Of a DNA stretch of 64,000 nt, positions 1 through 9,455 are shown piece after piece. The DNA is from SAR86 cluster bacterium REDSEA-S09_B4 (GTDB taxonomy: Bacteria > Pseudomonadota > Gammaproteobacteria > Magnimaribacterales > Magnimaribacteraceae), in the NCBI GenBank assembly GCA_001628005.1, contig LUQU01000001.1, positions 72,103 to 136,102 on the forward strand. The letters run 5' to 3'. How positions within the stretch are numbered: position 1 is the stretch's first letter; each line of letters begins with the position of its first letter. Position numbers and translations under genes: made by a program. The notes under the pieces were generated by a model. The model made no database searches. It was given only the letters and a program-made list of their open reading frames with translations, and was not told the origin of the DNA.

Positions 1-1642
1 TTGGAAAATTGCTACTTGAAATTTCTATTCTCAATTTATGCCCAGCTTGAAATACATTGCTCGTAGGACGCATACGAATCTTTATTTTCTTAGGAGTTTC
101 TTGATCTACTGACATCTCCTCTATCCGAACTATACCGTCAGAGATGTTATAGGCTGTTCCATCAGGATAAACATCAACAAGCTTAACCGTAAAATCTGTA
201 GTTTTTGCTGAAGACTTTACATATAAGTAAGCTTCCAAAGGACCTGTTATTTCTAGAGGGGTTGACTGGATGGGTCCATCATAAATTAACACATCCTCCC
301 TTTCTTCAATTTCATTTTGTTTCCTTATACCACCCCATGGTCCAAGCATCGCACCCCCTACGCTAGGCACTGGATTGAGAGGATCATAAGTAAATGAATC
401 GAATTCACCGCCTAAACTATCATTGTTAAAGGATAATTTACCATCCCCATGAATAGTATTTGCATTCCCTAGAGACTTTAAATAGAAGGGTTTGAAAGCT
501 GTTCTACTTAGTGGCCACTCATTTTCTTCTCGCCAAGTATTAACTCCCATTACAAAAATCTTAACTTCTGGAATCACACTGTCTCTTTTACCTAAAATTT
601 CATCGAACCAAGGGGTGGTGGGCCAAACACTATTCTCTCTATAAGTAACCTTTTCTCCATTTGGTAAATTAACTGAATCGGCATGCTTCCAAGGTCCAAT
701 TATCAATTTAGTGTTTTTTGCAACAAAAGGATCGGGATGCTCTTTTAACGAATGGAAATCATCTAACTGTGAAATTAAAAAAGGATCATACCATCCAGCT
801 AGATGTAGCACTGGTCCTTTAATAGATTCAGTTCGTTTATTGCCATCAATTTTTTCCCAAAAGGCTAAATTACCCCTATTCATAACCCAGTCATTAAAAA
901 AATCAGTATCTCCTATAGCCACATTATCTGCCTGCATGACAGGAAGAATTTCTACTCCTTTGGCTAAATCATTCAGGTCAACTTCCCTATCTTCTTGACC
1001 TCGGCTTCTTATTGTCCAATACAAGGCTGAAGCTAAAGAAAATGCTCCACCGGGGTAAAACATTTCTTTAAAATTTGAACTTCCAATATGCATAAAATAA
1101 GCCTTTATCTTAGGATCTGTAGAATTAGATATTGCCCATTGCGTATGAGCAAAAGAAGAAGATCCCCACATAAACAGATCTCCATCAAACCAAGATTGAT
1201 TTGTTATCCATTTTAAAGTTTCTAAACCATCTTTACGCTCGTGTATTAAAGGATAAAACTCTCCTGAAGATCGATATCTACCTCTTGTCCCTTGTATAAC
1301 CACTACATATCCCCTAGTAGACCAAAACCTGCCGACAAGCTCTGTTTTAAGAGAATCTGTCAAAGAATAAGTTAGAGGAATTCGTACTAATATTGTTGGA
1401 GCTTTTTCTAATTCTCTGGGTTTAAAAATTCTTGAAGACAGAGTAATGCCTTCTTCTGTTTCTAAAGTTCTATTTTTATAGATATCAACTGAGTAATTAC
1501 CTTTTTTATTTTCTGGATATGAAAACGCCACATCCGATATAAAATTCATTAAATGCCCATAACTTGAATATAAGATGAATAAGACAAGTATGGTTCCAAT
1601 AAATAGGAAATACTTTGAACTGAAAAACTTATTTCGTTCCAT
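1..1642 (-). CDS. CocE/NonD family hydrolase (X-Pro dipeptidyl-peptidase/S15-like), C-terminus cut by window edge
   Basis: Translating the reverse strand from the ATG at 1642 gives an open frame of 547 codons that runs off the left edge. The N-terminus has one hydrophobic segment (about residues 8-24), so the protein is probably exported or membrane-anchored. The alpha/beta-hydrolase core shows a nucleophile elbow WGSSSF, a downstream HLAGWYDPF segment carrying the likely catalytic Asp, and IIGPWKHAD carrying the likely catalytic His. The C-terminal half resembles the jelly-roll domain of the CocE/NonD family (PLEAYLYVKSSA, FQAGHKLRIEISSSNFP). Family members cleave X-Pro dipeptides, esters or cocaine-like acyl compounds; the substrate here cannot be told. 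It is the last visible member of a leftward gene run. Confidence 0.85.
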   Translation of the reverse strand, partial: MERNKFFSSKYFLFIGTILVLFILYSSYGHLMNFISDVAFSYPENKKGNYSVDIYKNRTLETEEGITLSSRIFKPRELEKAPTILVRIPLTYSLTDSLKTELVGRFWSTRGYVVVIQGTRGRYRSSGEFYPLIHERKDGLETLKWITNQSWFDGDLFMWGSSSFAHTQWAISNSTDPKIKAYFMHIGSSNFKEMFYPGGAFSLASALYWTIRSRGQEDREVDLNDLAKGVEILPVMQADNVAIGDTDFFNDWVMNRGNLAFWEKIDGNKRTESIKGPVLHLAGWYDPFLISQLDDFHSLKEHPDPFVAKNTKLIIGPWKHADSVNLPNGEKVTYRENSVWPTTPWFDEILGKRDSVIPEVKIFVMGVNTWREENEWPLSRTAFKPFYLKSLGNANTIHGDGKLSFNNDSLGGEFDSFTYDPLNPVPSVGGAMLGPWGGIRKQNEIEEREDVLIYDGPIQSTPLEITGPLEAYLYVKSSAKTTDFTVKLVDVYPDGTAYNISDGIVRIEEMSVDQETPKKIKIRMRPTSNVFQAGHKLRIEISSSNFP

Positions 1643-1667
1643 AATTTAAATATACGCTTTTACTGTT

Positions 1668-2315
1668 CTAACTACGAAGTTTCAAGGTCTTAAAAAATAA
1701 AGCTATTCCTGACAAAGCACTTATCAATGCCAAGATTGAAAAGAATTTAAGTAAGAAATTATTTATATTATCTCTTTCTCTATAGTCAATAATATGGGCT
1801 CCCCAAAGGAAATCCCAAATTCTCCAAGAATCTGATCTTATGGCTGTAACTGCCCCACTAAAGGCATCTACATAAACATTAATGTCGTCAGATGTAGAAG
1901 TTGTAACTTTATATAAAGGCAGATCTCTACCTCTATATTCCGCTCTTTTTTCTTGGTTATCTATTCTAAAAGCTTCTAGAGGTCTCAGGTTTGTTTTCCT
2001 TTTAACTACTTCTTTAGCTTCTTCTTCATCTAACTCTTCTAATTTTTTTCCACTTAGATCAGAGTAAATCAGACCGCTATCTGTTTCTGCCTTGATAATC
2101 CATTTATCCAGCCTTTTAATAAAGCTTAAATTTTTTGCTGTAAAAGTAATTTCAACTTCTTCAAGATTTAAATCTTCAGCTTGATTCTCAAGTAAATATT
2201 GTTCTCCCCTCACTAATTCAATTTTATTAAAAGCAAAATAAATACCTGAAACAGTCCATAAAAGTAACTGTATAGATATTATTAAACTTAAATACTTATG
2301 AAAAAAACGAATCAT
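1668..2315 (-). CDS. PepSY-domain membrane protein
   Basis: The 215-residue protein has an N-terminal membrane segment (about residues 9-28, IISIQLLLWTVSGIYFAFN) and a C-terminal one (about 188-207). Between them lies a periplasmic-looking part with a PepSY-like stretch (YKVTTSTSDDINVYVDAFSGAV). The HKYLSLIISIQLLLWTVSG opening is typical of PepSY-associated TM proteins, which are found in iron-uptake and peptidase-regulating contexts. The gene sits between NnrU and the CocE hydrolase with gaps of 12-25 bp, so it is probably cotranscribed. The specific role is unknown. Confidence 0.65.
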   Translation of the reverse strand: MIRFFHKYLSLIISIQLLLWTVSGIYFAFNKIELVRGEQYLLENQAEDLNLEEVEITFTAKNLSFIKRLDKWIIKAETDSGLIYSDLSGKKLEELDEEEAKEVVKRKTNLRPLEAFRIDNQEKRAEYRGRDLPLYKVTTSTSDDINVYVDAFSGAVTAIRSDSWRIWDFLWGAHIIDYRERDNINNFLLKFFSILALISALSGIALFFKTLKLRS

Positions 2316-2327
2316 TGCAAATTATTT

Positions 2328-2873
2328 TTAAGTAAGGCTAACACCTGATAAATATTCGTGAAAGTTGAAGGCTAGAGCTGTAAACATAGCCCCAAGCACT
2401 ATAGAAAAAATGTCAAAAAGTAACCTTGGTTTAATTTCTTTAACTTGAACTTTTCTACTTTCGGAAACGATAACTGAAATTATTGAATACACCATGAAAG
2501 TACTGAATAAAATAACTGAGACAGTATCTGAGTTAGTTAATAGGTGCACAGCTGACCAAATAGCTATCCCTATAGACATTGGGTGCTTTGAAAACTTCTT
2601 TATAAAGCTGGGAACATTTGCAGCAATAAGAAAAGTTAAAGAGAAAAACATGATGTATTTGGAATACAGGAAAGCTTGTGCATTTATTGCATACAACGAA
2701 TTAGAGCTGGCTTCATAGCCTAGGACTATTAGCAGGAAGCCGAGTAGGCTAATTAGAGAGAAAAATATCATATAAGTATTTTCTCCAAGAGCACTTTTTA
2801 GACTTTCTTTTACTGTAGAAATAAGAGGAACTAAGTGAATTCCAAAAAATATTAAAATACCTGCAATAAACAT
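2328..2873 (-). CDS. NnrU family membrane protein
   Basis: The 181-residue, highly hydrophobic protein has about five membrane segments. The opening FFGIHLVPLISTVKESL and the later KHPMSIGIAIWSAVHLLTNSD match the NnrU family (first named in denitrifiers and related to isoprenoid/carotene-type membrane enzymes). The conserved His residues (IHLV, KHPM, VHLL) lie at membrane borders as in that family. No denitrification gene is near, so the name should not be read as a denitrification role. It lies in a leftward run directly upstream of the PepSY protein. Confidence 0.75.
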   Translation of the reverse strand: MFIAGILIFFGIHLVPLISTVKESLKSALGENTYMIFFSLISLLGFLLIVLGYEASSNSLYAINAQAFLYSKYIMFFSLTFLIAANVPSFIKKFSKHPMSIGIAIWSAVHLLTNSDTVSVILFSTFMVYSIISVIVSESRKVQVKEIKPRLLFDIFSIVLGAMFTALAFNFHEYLSGVSLT

Positions 2874-2891
2874 ATTTATTAGTCTATTCTT

Positions 2892-4382
2892 TTAAAGAAG
2901 AGAGTCCATAGGAATTAACTTCAGAAAAGCTAAAGTTATTTTTTTTAAAATACCTACCTCATCCCCTTTACTTAAACCTGAGACCACCTCCCAACTATTG
3001 TCTAGATACATATCCTTTTCAATACTTGCTTGAAGTTGCGAAGCTAGTTGTTCATTAGTTATCAATACTCCTACTTCTGTATTAAGATTAGCTGATCTAG
3101 GATCAAGATTAAAACTTCCAATAAATATCCTTTTCTGGTCAATAACCATGCTTTTAGCATGGAGAGCAAATTTCAAATTAGGATTAGTTAACTCTTTATG
3201 GCGATCTACTAAATCTTGCTGAACTTTAGCAGAAGGTTTAAATTCAAATAGCTCCACTCCTGCCTGCTCTAAAGCTTCGCGTTGTCGATGATAACCACTA
3301 AAAGCCATAAGGTTATCTGTGGAAGCCAGTGAATTTGTCGAAATTTTTACTTTTACCCCTCTGGATACCAAGGCAGATAAGAGCTCAATCCCTTCATCGG
3401 GCAGTATTACATAAGGGGATTGAATAATTAATGATTGTTTAGCTTCTAAAACCTCATTAATTAAGAGACTATAGCTTTTACTACCGCCTGAAAGACTTAC
3501 AAAGTTTTCAATTTTCCCTGGCCTATCACTGATAAAACTTACGTCTTCCCAAATAAGATTCTTAATTAGCTCTGAAAACTTCTTAGGAAGATTTTCTAAT
3601 GCCAACCTTATTTCAGGTGTGAAGTTAGTTTCATTCAAAGCGTACTCATGTAAAAAATTTTTGTACTCAAGGATTAAGTTTTGATCTAAATCTTCAAGCT
3701 CTGCTTGTAACAACTCTTCAACTGATACAGAAAGATCGGAGTTCCAGAACTCTTCAAAATTTGTGCTCATATCAGCAACAACTTTTCCTAAAAGAAGAAT
3801 GTCTCTATCTCTAAAATTATACTCATGGTCAAAATCGAAATACTCATCTGCCATATTCCTCCCTCCAGTAATTCCAATGCTTCTGTCAAATATGACTACC
3901 TTGTCATGCATTCTTTGATTACTTGAACGAAATGATCTTATGACATTGAATAATCTACGAATTGAAGAAACGCCAACAGAGTGTTTCGGGTTATAAATTT
4001 TTATATCTACGTTAGGGTGATCCGTTAGACCTAAAATAGTTAATTCTTGTGCGTCAACAAGAAGGTCATCAACCAGCACTCTCACTTTTACTCCTCTTTC
4101 TGCTGCTCTTAAGAGAGCCTCACTAGCTAGAGTTCCTATATTGTCAGTACTCCAAATAAAGTACTGAACGTCTATTGAATCTTGAGCCTTATCTGTCAAC
4201 CAAGCCCTAGCCATTAAAGCTTCCTCACCTTTTTCTAAAATAAAAGTGCCTGTTTTAGTTTTCATTTTCACTTGGCACTCAGCACAATATTTGTCTAGCC
4301 ACAAAAGTGAAGTGTCTTCTTCACCTTGTAAGTGAAAGCCTAAAGTCAGAAATAGAAATAAGATAACTCTATAGAACAACAT
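2892..4382 (-). CDS. Phospholipase D family protein (cardiolipin synthase-like), exported
   Basis: The 496-residue protein has a hydrophobic N-terminal signal (residues 1-20). It carries two HKD motifs: H159-x-K161-x4-D166 (MHDKVVIFD, followed by GITGGRN) and H408-x-K410-x4-D415 (LHAKSMVID, followed by FIGSFNLDPRS). The two motifs together form one phosphodiesterase active site in the PLD superfamily. Length and layout are those of the secreted PLD-like/ClsC-type group, which transfer phosphatidyl groups or cleave phospholipids. Cys33 and Cys36 in the mature N-terminus could form a disulfide. Function as lipase versus cardiolipin synthase cannot be decided from sequence alone. Confidence 0.88.
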   Translation of the reverse strand: MLFYRVILFLFLTLGFHLQGEEDTSLLWLDKYCAECQVKMKTKTGTFILEKGEEALMARAWLTDKAQDSIDVQYFIWSTDNIGTLASEALLRAAERGVKVRVLVDDLLVDAQELTILGLTDHPNVDIKIYNPKHSVGVSSIRRLFNVIRSFRSSNQRMHDKVVIFDRSIGITGGRNMADEYFDFDHEYNFRDRDILLLGKVVADMSTNFEEFWNSDLSVSVEELLQAELEDLDQNLILEYKNFLHEYALNETNFTPEIRLALENLPKKFSELIKNLIWEDVSFISDRPGKIENFVSLSGGSKSYSLLINEVLEAKQSLIIQSPYVILPDEGIELLSALVSRGVKVKISTNSLASTDNLMAFSGYHRQREALEQAGVELFEFKPSAKVQQDLVDRHKELTNPNLKFALHAKSMVIDQKRIFIGSFNLDPRSANLNTEVGVLITNEQLASQLQASIEKDMYLDNSWEVVSGLSKGDEVGILKKITLAFLKLIPMDSLL

Positions 4383-4415
4383 CTCTATTAAGGCCTTACA
4401 TTTGTATCAATAAAG

Positions 4416-5588
4416 TTAAATATCTAGGTGGCTACCTAAGAAAGACTTGAAATTATCTGAATAAAATTTGTTTCTAATTTCTTCACTCAGACCGTCCATG
4501 GTTTTTTCAAACCTTCCAATTGGATCGTCAGTTCCTTCATGGTGCGGGTAGTCGGAAGCAAACATTAGTAGATCTTCTGCCCCTGAAGTGAGTATCCACC
4601 CAATATCTTCTCCAGCAAAAGGGGTAACTTTTATTTGTCGTAAGACATACTCTGAAGGTAGAAGTTTTAACACTGACATATCCTGTAATTTTCTAAATGC
4701 TTTATAGGATTGATCTAAGTGTTTCATCCAAGAAATAATCCAAGAGGCACCTAGCTCTATTACTCCTATCCTTAATTTTGGAAACCTTTCTAATACACCA
4801 TCAAAGATCATAGCTGCTAAAAACAGTTCAGCATTATATTGAATGGCCATATAAGAAAGAGCATCCCCAGGAGCATCCCCTTCTTTGTGGGCGGGAACTG
4901 AACTGGCATTTTTATAAAACGATTTAGGAACTGGACTATATCCTCCATCAACCCCAACATGTAAGGTAATCGCCAAATCAGCTTCTTGTATAAGTGACCA
5001 GACTTTATCGTAATCTGGGTGCGTGAAGGAAATACCTTCTATAGGAGCAATAGTATCAATCAGAACTACAGAAAAATTACTGTTTATAGCTTCTTTTAAG
5101 AACTTAAGAGCTTTATTAGGGCCTAAACCCAAAGGTATGTAGGCACAACCAAATAATCTAATATCGTCCTTACAAAAATCTGATAAGCCTCTATTTAAAG
5201 CTCTCACCCCTCCTTCAAAAATTTCTTGATCTTTTGCTTCTATTACTTGATTGAAAGCGCTGGTAGGGAAAACAATCTGACCTTTAAATCCCAACAGATC
5301 ATTAGCTAGGCTCCTTTCTTTTTTATCAAAAGCTCCAAGACCATTCCAGCCTTTATGTTTCATAGACATAAATTCCTTCTTTGCTTTCCGAAAAATTTCA
5401 GGATCCTTTTGACGACTTTCAAAGTCATTAATGGCCTGCTTAATTTCAGCCAGTGCTCGCTTTCTTCCTCCGACGAAAGGTTCTAGGTGAGGTCTAATTT
5501 TGGGGTCAGCATAATTTGATATCCAATCCGGCGTCTCCATCATGTGAGAGTCAGCATCGTATATTTCTTTTCTATGTGCGTAGACCAT
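4416..5588 (-). CDS. Amidohydrolase family protein (amidohydrolase_2 type)
   Basis: The 390-residue protein is cytoplasmic by appearance (no signal). It opens with IYDADSHMMETPDW, the variant metal-site strand seen in the ACMSD-like amidohydrolase_2 group in place of the classic HxH. It also has LHVGVDGG in the middle and FASDYPHHEGTDDP near the C-terminus, which carries the usual final Asp. Members hydrolyse or decarboxylate cyclic and aromatic acids at a metal centre. It starts 3 bp after the stop of the upstream FAD oxidase gene, which suggests translational coupling and possibly a shared substrate pathway. The substrate is unknown. Confidence 0.82.
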   Translation of the reverse strand: MVYAHRKEIYDADSHMMETPDWISNYADPKIRPHLEPFVGGRKRALAEIKQAINDFESRQKDPEIFRKAKKEFMSMKHKGWNGLGAFDKKERSLANDLLGFKGQIVFPTSAFNQVIEAKDQEIFEGGVRALNRGLSDFCKDDIRLFGCAYIPLGLGPNKALKFLKEAINSNFSVVLIDTIAPIEGISFTHPDYDKVWSLIQEADLAITLHVGVDGGYSPVPKSFYKNASSVPAHKEGDAPGDALSYMAIQYNAELFLAAMIFDGVLERFPKLRIGVIELGASWIISWMKHLDQSYKAFRKLQDMSVLKLLPSEYVLRQIKVTPFAGEDIGWILTSGAEDLLMFASDYPHHEGTDDPIGRFEKTMDGLSEEIRNKFYSDNFKSFLGSHLDI

Positions 5589-5591
5589 TTT

Positions 5592-7076
5592 CTAATTTTC
5601 TGAAAACATTTCTTTATAGAACCTGTACCAATCACTTTGAAACATCTCTTCAGGGTCGTACTTAAGTTTTAATTTTAAAAATCTAGGGAACTGTGGGTAG
5701 GCTTCTAATAATTGATCCTTTCTTGCCCACTTATGATAAGTAAGGAAGTAAGAACCTCCATGGCTTAACGCTACATCTATTAAAAGCCTAAAATCGCTTT
5801 TACCTTTCTCTATGCCATCTTCAGTGTGTTCCACCCTAAGATTTAAGACTATGCAAGCATAATCTTTCTTAGCCCAGGGCAAAAAAGTTTCATTATCAGT
5901 CTTAATTAAACGGACGGTCCCGTAGATGATATCCATATTCTGAGTTTTATTAGCCTCTGAAAGATCATCCATGAAATCGTATATTTTTTCTCTGGGAACA
6001 TAAACCTCGCTGATCATTAGAGATCCTGGTTTGTAGCCAGCAAGATTCTTTGCTAGAAAACTTTCGTAATTCTCATCGTAGTAACCCAGCTGATGAGTGT
6101 CTGTCCAATATATCTGGCCATCTGTACTTAAGTAATAATTAGTATATTCATCGAATACTTGAGCTTTATCAGAATGTGCCAGAACTATAAGATCTTTCCA
6201 TCTATCGCCTGATATTTCTCCTTGCTGTTCAGGTATGAGAGTTTCGGGAGGGACTGGTTTGTAAAAAGAATAGACCCCCTTCTTCAAAAAATCTTTAGCG
6301 CTGCCATCTGTTTTAAACTGGAGATCACCGTAAAGATAACCATCAGCTATCCTTTGAGCAGTTTTCTCAGGAAAGTCCTCTAAATTAATGACTTCAACTA
6401 CTCTTACAATTTTCTGTCTTGGAGTTAACCTAACATCGACTTCCGTAATTACACCAAAAAGACCATAGCCACCTATAACTAAACTAAAAAGTTCAGAATT
6501 CTCTGTTCTACTTACATTGAGGACTTTTCCTTTAGCATTTACCAGTCTAAAGCTTTCAACATCTTGAACCATGGGCTGTAAGACCAGACCTCTTCCATGA
6601 ACATTGGAAGACAGGGCACCGCCTATTGATAAGAGATCAGCACCTGTTTGTTTTTGAGTTATTCCCCACTGTCTTCGAGAATATTTTTGAACTTTTATTA
6701 AATAATCTATCAACTCGGGCCATTGAATTCCAGCTTCAACAGTTACTATCCCTTTGTTTCTATCAAAGCTAAGCACATCATTCATTTTTGACATGCTTAT
6801 ATGTAAAGTCCCCACCCCATACTGTTGACCGCCCATAGAGTGTTGGCCTCCGGAAATACTTACAGACTTGTTGGTCTGCTTAGCCGTTTTTATTAAACCT
6901 AGTACATCAAGAGTAGACTTAGGATAATGTATTGAATCTACTAAAGAAGGATTCAGTCTTGAATGTAAGTCATTCAATAAATTGGGGTTAGATCCAGTAT
7001 CACTAAATCCAGATTGGTATAAGCCAAGCCCTAATAAAAAAGAACAAAAGTATTTGATGGCTTTACCAAGCTTCAA
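5592..7076 (-). CDS. Exported FAD-dependent oxidoreductase (FAD_binding_4, sugar-lactone/alditol oxidase-like)
   Basis: The 494-residue protein has a signal-like N-terminus (residues 1-25, ending LYQSGFSD). A PCMH-type FAD-binding domain spans about residues 40-220: STLDVLGLIKTAKQ, then SISGGQHSMGGQQYG as the FAD pyrophosphate loop, and GADLLSIGGALSSNVHG as the second FAD loop. The His in GGQHSMGG is at the position often covalently flavinylated in this family. The C-terminal part fits a substrate-binding cap. Family members oxidise sugar lactones, alditols or aromatic alcohols using oxygen or a dehydrogenase acceptor. It is tightly linked to the amidohydrolase downstream. Confidence 0.8.
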   Translation of the reverse strand: MKLGKAIKYFCSFLLGLGLYQSGFSDTGSNPNLLNDLHSRLNPSLVDSIHYPKSTLDVLGLIKTAKQTNKSVSISGGQHSMGGQQYGVGTLHISMSKMNDVLSFDRNKGIVTVEAGIQWPELIDYLIKVQKYSRRQWGITQKQTGADLLSIGGALSSNVHGRGLVLQPMVQDVESFRLVNAKGKVLNVSRTENSELFSLVIGGYGLFGVITEVDVRLTPRQKIVRVVEVINLEDFPEKTAQRIADGYLYGDLQFKTDGSAKDFLKKGVYSFYKPVPPETLIPEQQGEISGDRWKDLIVLAHSDKAQVFDEYTNYYLSTDGQIYWTDTHQLGYYDENYESFLAKNLAGYKPGSLMISEVYVPREKIYDFMDDLSEANKTQNMDIIYGTVRLIKTDNETFLPWAKKDYACIVLNLRVEHTEDGIEKGKSDFRLLIDVALSHGGSYFLTYHKWARKDQLLEAYPQFPRFLKLKLKYDPEEMFQSDWYRFYKEMFSEN

Positions 7077-7102
7077 CTTCTTACCCTTTATATATCTATC
7101 TA

Positions 7103-7585
7103 CTAATTATCAAAATCAGCAGCTTGAGTTTTGTGAACTCCACCATAATTGGCTCCAGAGTAATGTTGACTCTTTACGACCCAGTTTCCATTTTCCCTTA
7201 CCCAATTCATTGTCACCCTAGTTCGATAATCCGATGCTGTACCCCCAGCCTGGACCATACCTTCGGCATAAAATCTAACAAACACTACGTCTTCTGAAAG
7301 CTGTATAGCTTCTGGGTAAAAAATATTAGTTACTCCCCCTTGGCTAAATCTCTGCCATTGTTCAACCGAAGAAATTTGTTTAGGTTTGTGAAAACTTCCA
7401 TCTGAATTTGTGCCATAAGTACCAGATCTGCTCTCCAGCTCAACAACTGTCTCATAATCTTCACTATTCCTTGCTTCAAAATATTTCTGCAAAGAAGCTA
7501 GAACATCTTTTTCGGATTTAAGATGTCCATCAGCACTTAAGACTGTAAAAAATAACAATCCAAAAATTAAAGTTAAGTATTTCAT
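7103..7585 (-). CDS. Secreted NTF2-like/SnoaL-DUF4440 family protein
   Basis: The start chosen is the ATG at 7585, which follows an AAGGAGAG ribosome site, rather than the longer frame to 7624; this gives 160 residues. The protein begins with a clean signal peptide (MKYLTLIFGLLFFTVLSADG). The mature part has the NTF2-like pattern: an initial helix (VLASLQKYFEARNSEDYETVVEL), then strands with VVFVRFYAEGMVQ and TRVTMNWVRENGNWVVKSQH. Such folds act as small binding proteins or cofactor-free isomerases and cyclases. It is in the same leftward run as the FAD oxidase. No catalytic role can be assigned. Confidence 0.75.
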   Translation of the reverse strand: MKYLTLIFGLLFFTVLSADGHLKSEKDVLASLQKYFEARNSEDYETVVELESRSGTYGTNSDGSFHKPKQISSVEQWQRFSQGGVTNIFYPEAIQLSEDVVFVRFYAEGMVQAGGTASDYRTRVTMNWVRENGNWVVKSQHYSGANYGGVHKTQAADFDN

Positions 7586-7637
7586 TTTCTCTCCTTTTTT
7601 AAATTTATTGACTAAGCTTAGCAAAAAGGAAGAACAA

Positions 7638-9455
7638 TTACTTTTCAGCTATCATTTTGTCTACTAGTTCTTCAACGATAAATAAAGGGGGTTGTCCTTG
7701 TTCTAATACTATTGAGTGAAAATCTTTAATGTCAAAATTATCGCCCAATTCCTCTTTAGCTTTCTCTCTTAGCTCTAGGATCTTTAACATTCCAACTTTG
7801 TAGCTACAAGCCTGACCGGGCCAGACAATATACCTTTCAATCTCAACTCTAACTTCGGTATCAGACATACCGGTAATATCTTTCATATAAGCCATGGCTT
7901 CTTCTCTGGTCCAGCGTTTAAAGTGCAAACCGGTGTCTACCACCAATCGTACTGCCCTGAATAATTCACTTTGCAAAACACCTAATTCATCATATGGATC
8001 CTCAGCTAATCCAGCTTCTACGGCTAACCTCTCTGAATAAAGAGCCCAACCTTCACTAAAAGCTGAAGTGCCATAACCAAACCTTCTATACAGAGTAAGA
8101 TCTTCATTTTCTAAGTTGAGAGCAACTTGCAGGTGGTGCCCTGGAATAGCTTCATGAAAAGCTAATGTACGCATACTGTATGTGGGTGTTTGTTTGATGT
8201 CATAAAGATTGGCATAAAAGACTCCCGGTCTACTACCATCAAGGGCTGGCGACATGTAATAGCCTCCGGCTTGATTCTTCTCAGAATACTCAGGAACTGC
8301 CCTTACCTCGACTTTAGATGTTGGCATGTTATGAAAATAATCCCCTGCAATCTGCCAGGTCTCTTCTACGATCGAATTGTAGTCATTAACGACAGTCTCT
8401 TTCCTATCTGGCGTATCTGCATACAAGAAATTGGGATCTTCATTTAATTTATTCATCAATTTGCCAACATTAACTTCTTCTCCATACCCGAGATCCAAAG
8501 CTATAGCTTGCATTCGTTTAGTAATTCTATCGACCTCTGCAAGGCCTATGTCGTGTATATCTTGAGCAGAATAATCTGTGGTTGTATAAACCTTGAGTCT
8601 TAAAGCATAAAATTCATCTCCGTTAGGTAAAGACCAAACTCCGTGAAATTCGTTGGCTTGTGATCTGGTTTCTTTTATAAATTCATATAGAAGCCTAAAC
8701 CCAGGATTAACACTATTTTCTATAGATTCGTCTAATTGAGAGATGAGTTCTTTTATGTCTTCTTCATCTAAATTTAAATCATTGATTTTTCTTATATAAA
8801 CCTTTCTTAAAGGATTGTCGTTTTTAGTGAAGTTTAGGAATTCATCTAACTGACGAACAACATGATCAAAAACAAATTCTGGCGGAAAGATTCCAGCCTT
8901 TTTCTGTTCATTCAAAATCTCTAGAGTTCCTTTAAATGAATCATCAAATAAATCTAATCTTTCAATATAGGCTTCAGCTTCTTTTTTATTTCTTATAGGG
9001 TGAACATCAGTCATAAACTCAACTAGATTTAAATGAATTCCACCGATTTGATTTAGGGGGTAATTATGAAAAGGAAATTCCTCCTCTTCTTTTATGAAGT
9101 TATTCAAGTCAAAAACTGCTATCTTTTTTGTTATCTTCTGTTGCTCAGATAAAGACTCCTCATCATAGGAAAGAAGCATTGCTCTTGAATTTTTAGCATC
9201 AATTAAATCTTCTTCAAGATCATCTAACCCAGATATAGAGATTTTGGATTGATGATTTGTTACCCAATTAAATCGATCTATCGCCCCTAGATAAGTTAGA
9301 GACTCAGGGGAATCCAGCATTTCTGATATAAGCTCTTTGGCTAGATAATGGTCTAAAGAAAAAGGTTTAAATAAAAATAGATTACTTAGATAAATTACCC
9401 CTACAAGCAAGAGTAATCCTAACGAGTAAAGAGCAGCTTTTAAAAACTTTTTCAT
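7638..9455 (-). CDS. DUF885 family protein, putative membrane-anchored zinc peptidase
   Basis: The 605-residue protein has an N-terminal anchor (about residues 8-28) and then a long, largely helical domain. The family hallmark HEAIPGHH is at residues 434-441, followed by a region with GWALYSERLAVEAG that supplies the second-helix acidic ligand typical of gluzincin-like sites. DUF885 proteins are often large lipoproteins or secreted proteins in gammaproteobacteria and are thought to be peptidases, although few have been tested. The gene overlaps the upstream 140-residue reading frame by 4 bp (ATGA), so the two are translated together. Confidence 0.85.
   Translation of the reverse strand: MKKFLKAALYSLGLLLLVGVIYLSNLFLFKPFSLDHYLAKELISEMLDSPESLTYLGAIDRFNWVTNHQSKISISGLDDLEEDLIDAKNSRAMLLSYDEESLSEQQKITKKIAVFDLNNFIKEEEEFPFHNYPLNQIGGIHLNLVEFMTDVHPIRNKKEAEAYIERLDLFDDSFKGTLEILNEQKKAGIFPPEFVFDHVVRQLDEFLNFTKNDNPLRKVYIRKINDLNLDEEDIKELISQLDESIENSVNPGFRLLYEFIKETRSQANEFHGVWSLPNGDEFYALRLKVYTTTDYSAQDIHDIGLAEVDRITKRMQAIALDLGYGEEVNVGKLMNKLNEDPNFLYADTPDRKETVVNDYNSIVEETWQIAGDYFHNMPTSKVEVRAVPEYSEKNQAGGYYMSPALDGSRPGVFYANLYDIKQTPTYSMRTLAFHEAIPGHHLQVALNLENEDLTLYRRFGYGTSAFSEGWALYSERLAVEAGLAEDPYDELGVLQSELFRAVRLVVDTGLHFKRWTREEAMAYMKDITGMSDTEVRVEIERYIVWPGQACSYKVGMLKILELREKAKEELGDNFDIKDFHSIVLEQGQPPLFIVEELVDKMIAEK

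Noticed and set aside
711-998. Plus-strand 95-residue ORF
   Set aside because: It lies wholly inside the reverse-strand CocE/NonD hydrolase, whose frame carries recognisable catalytic motifs.
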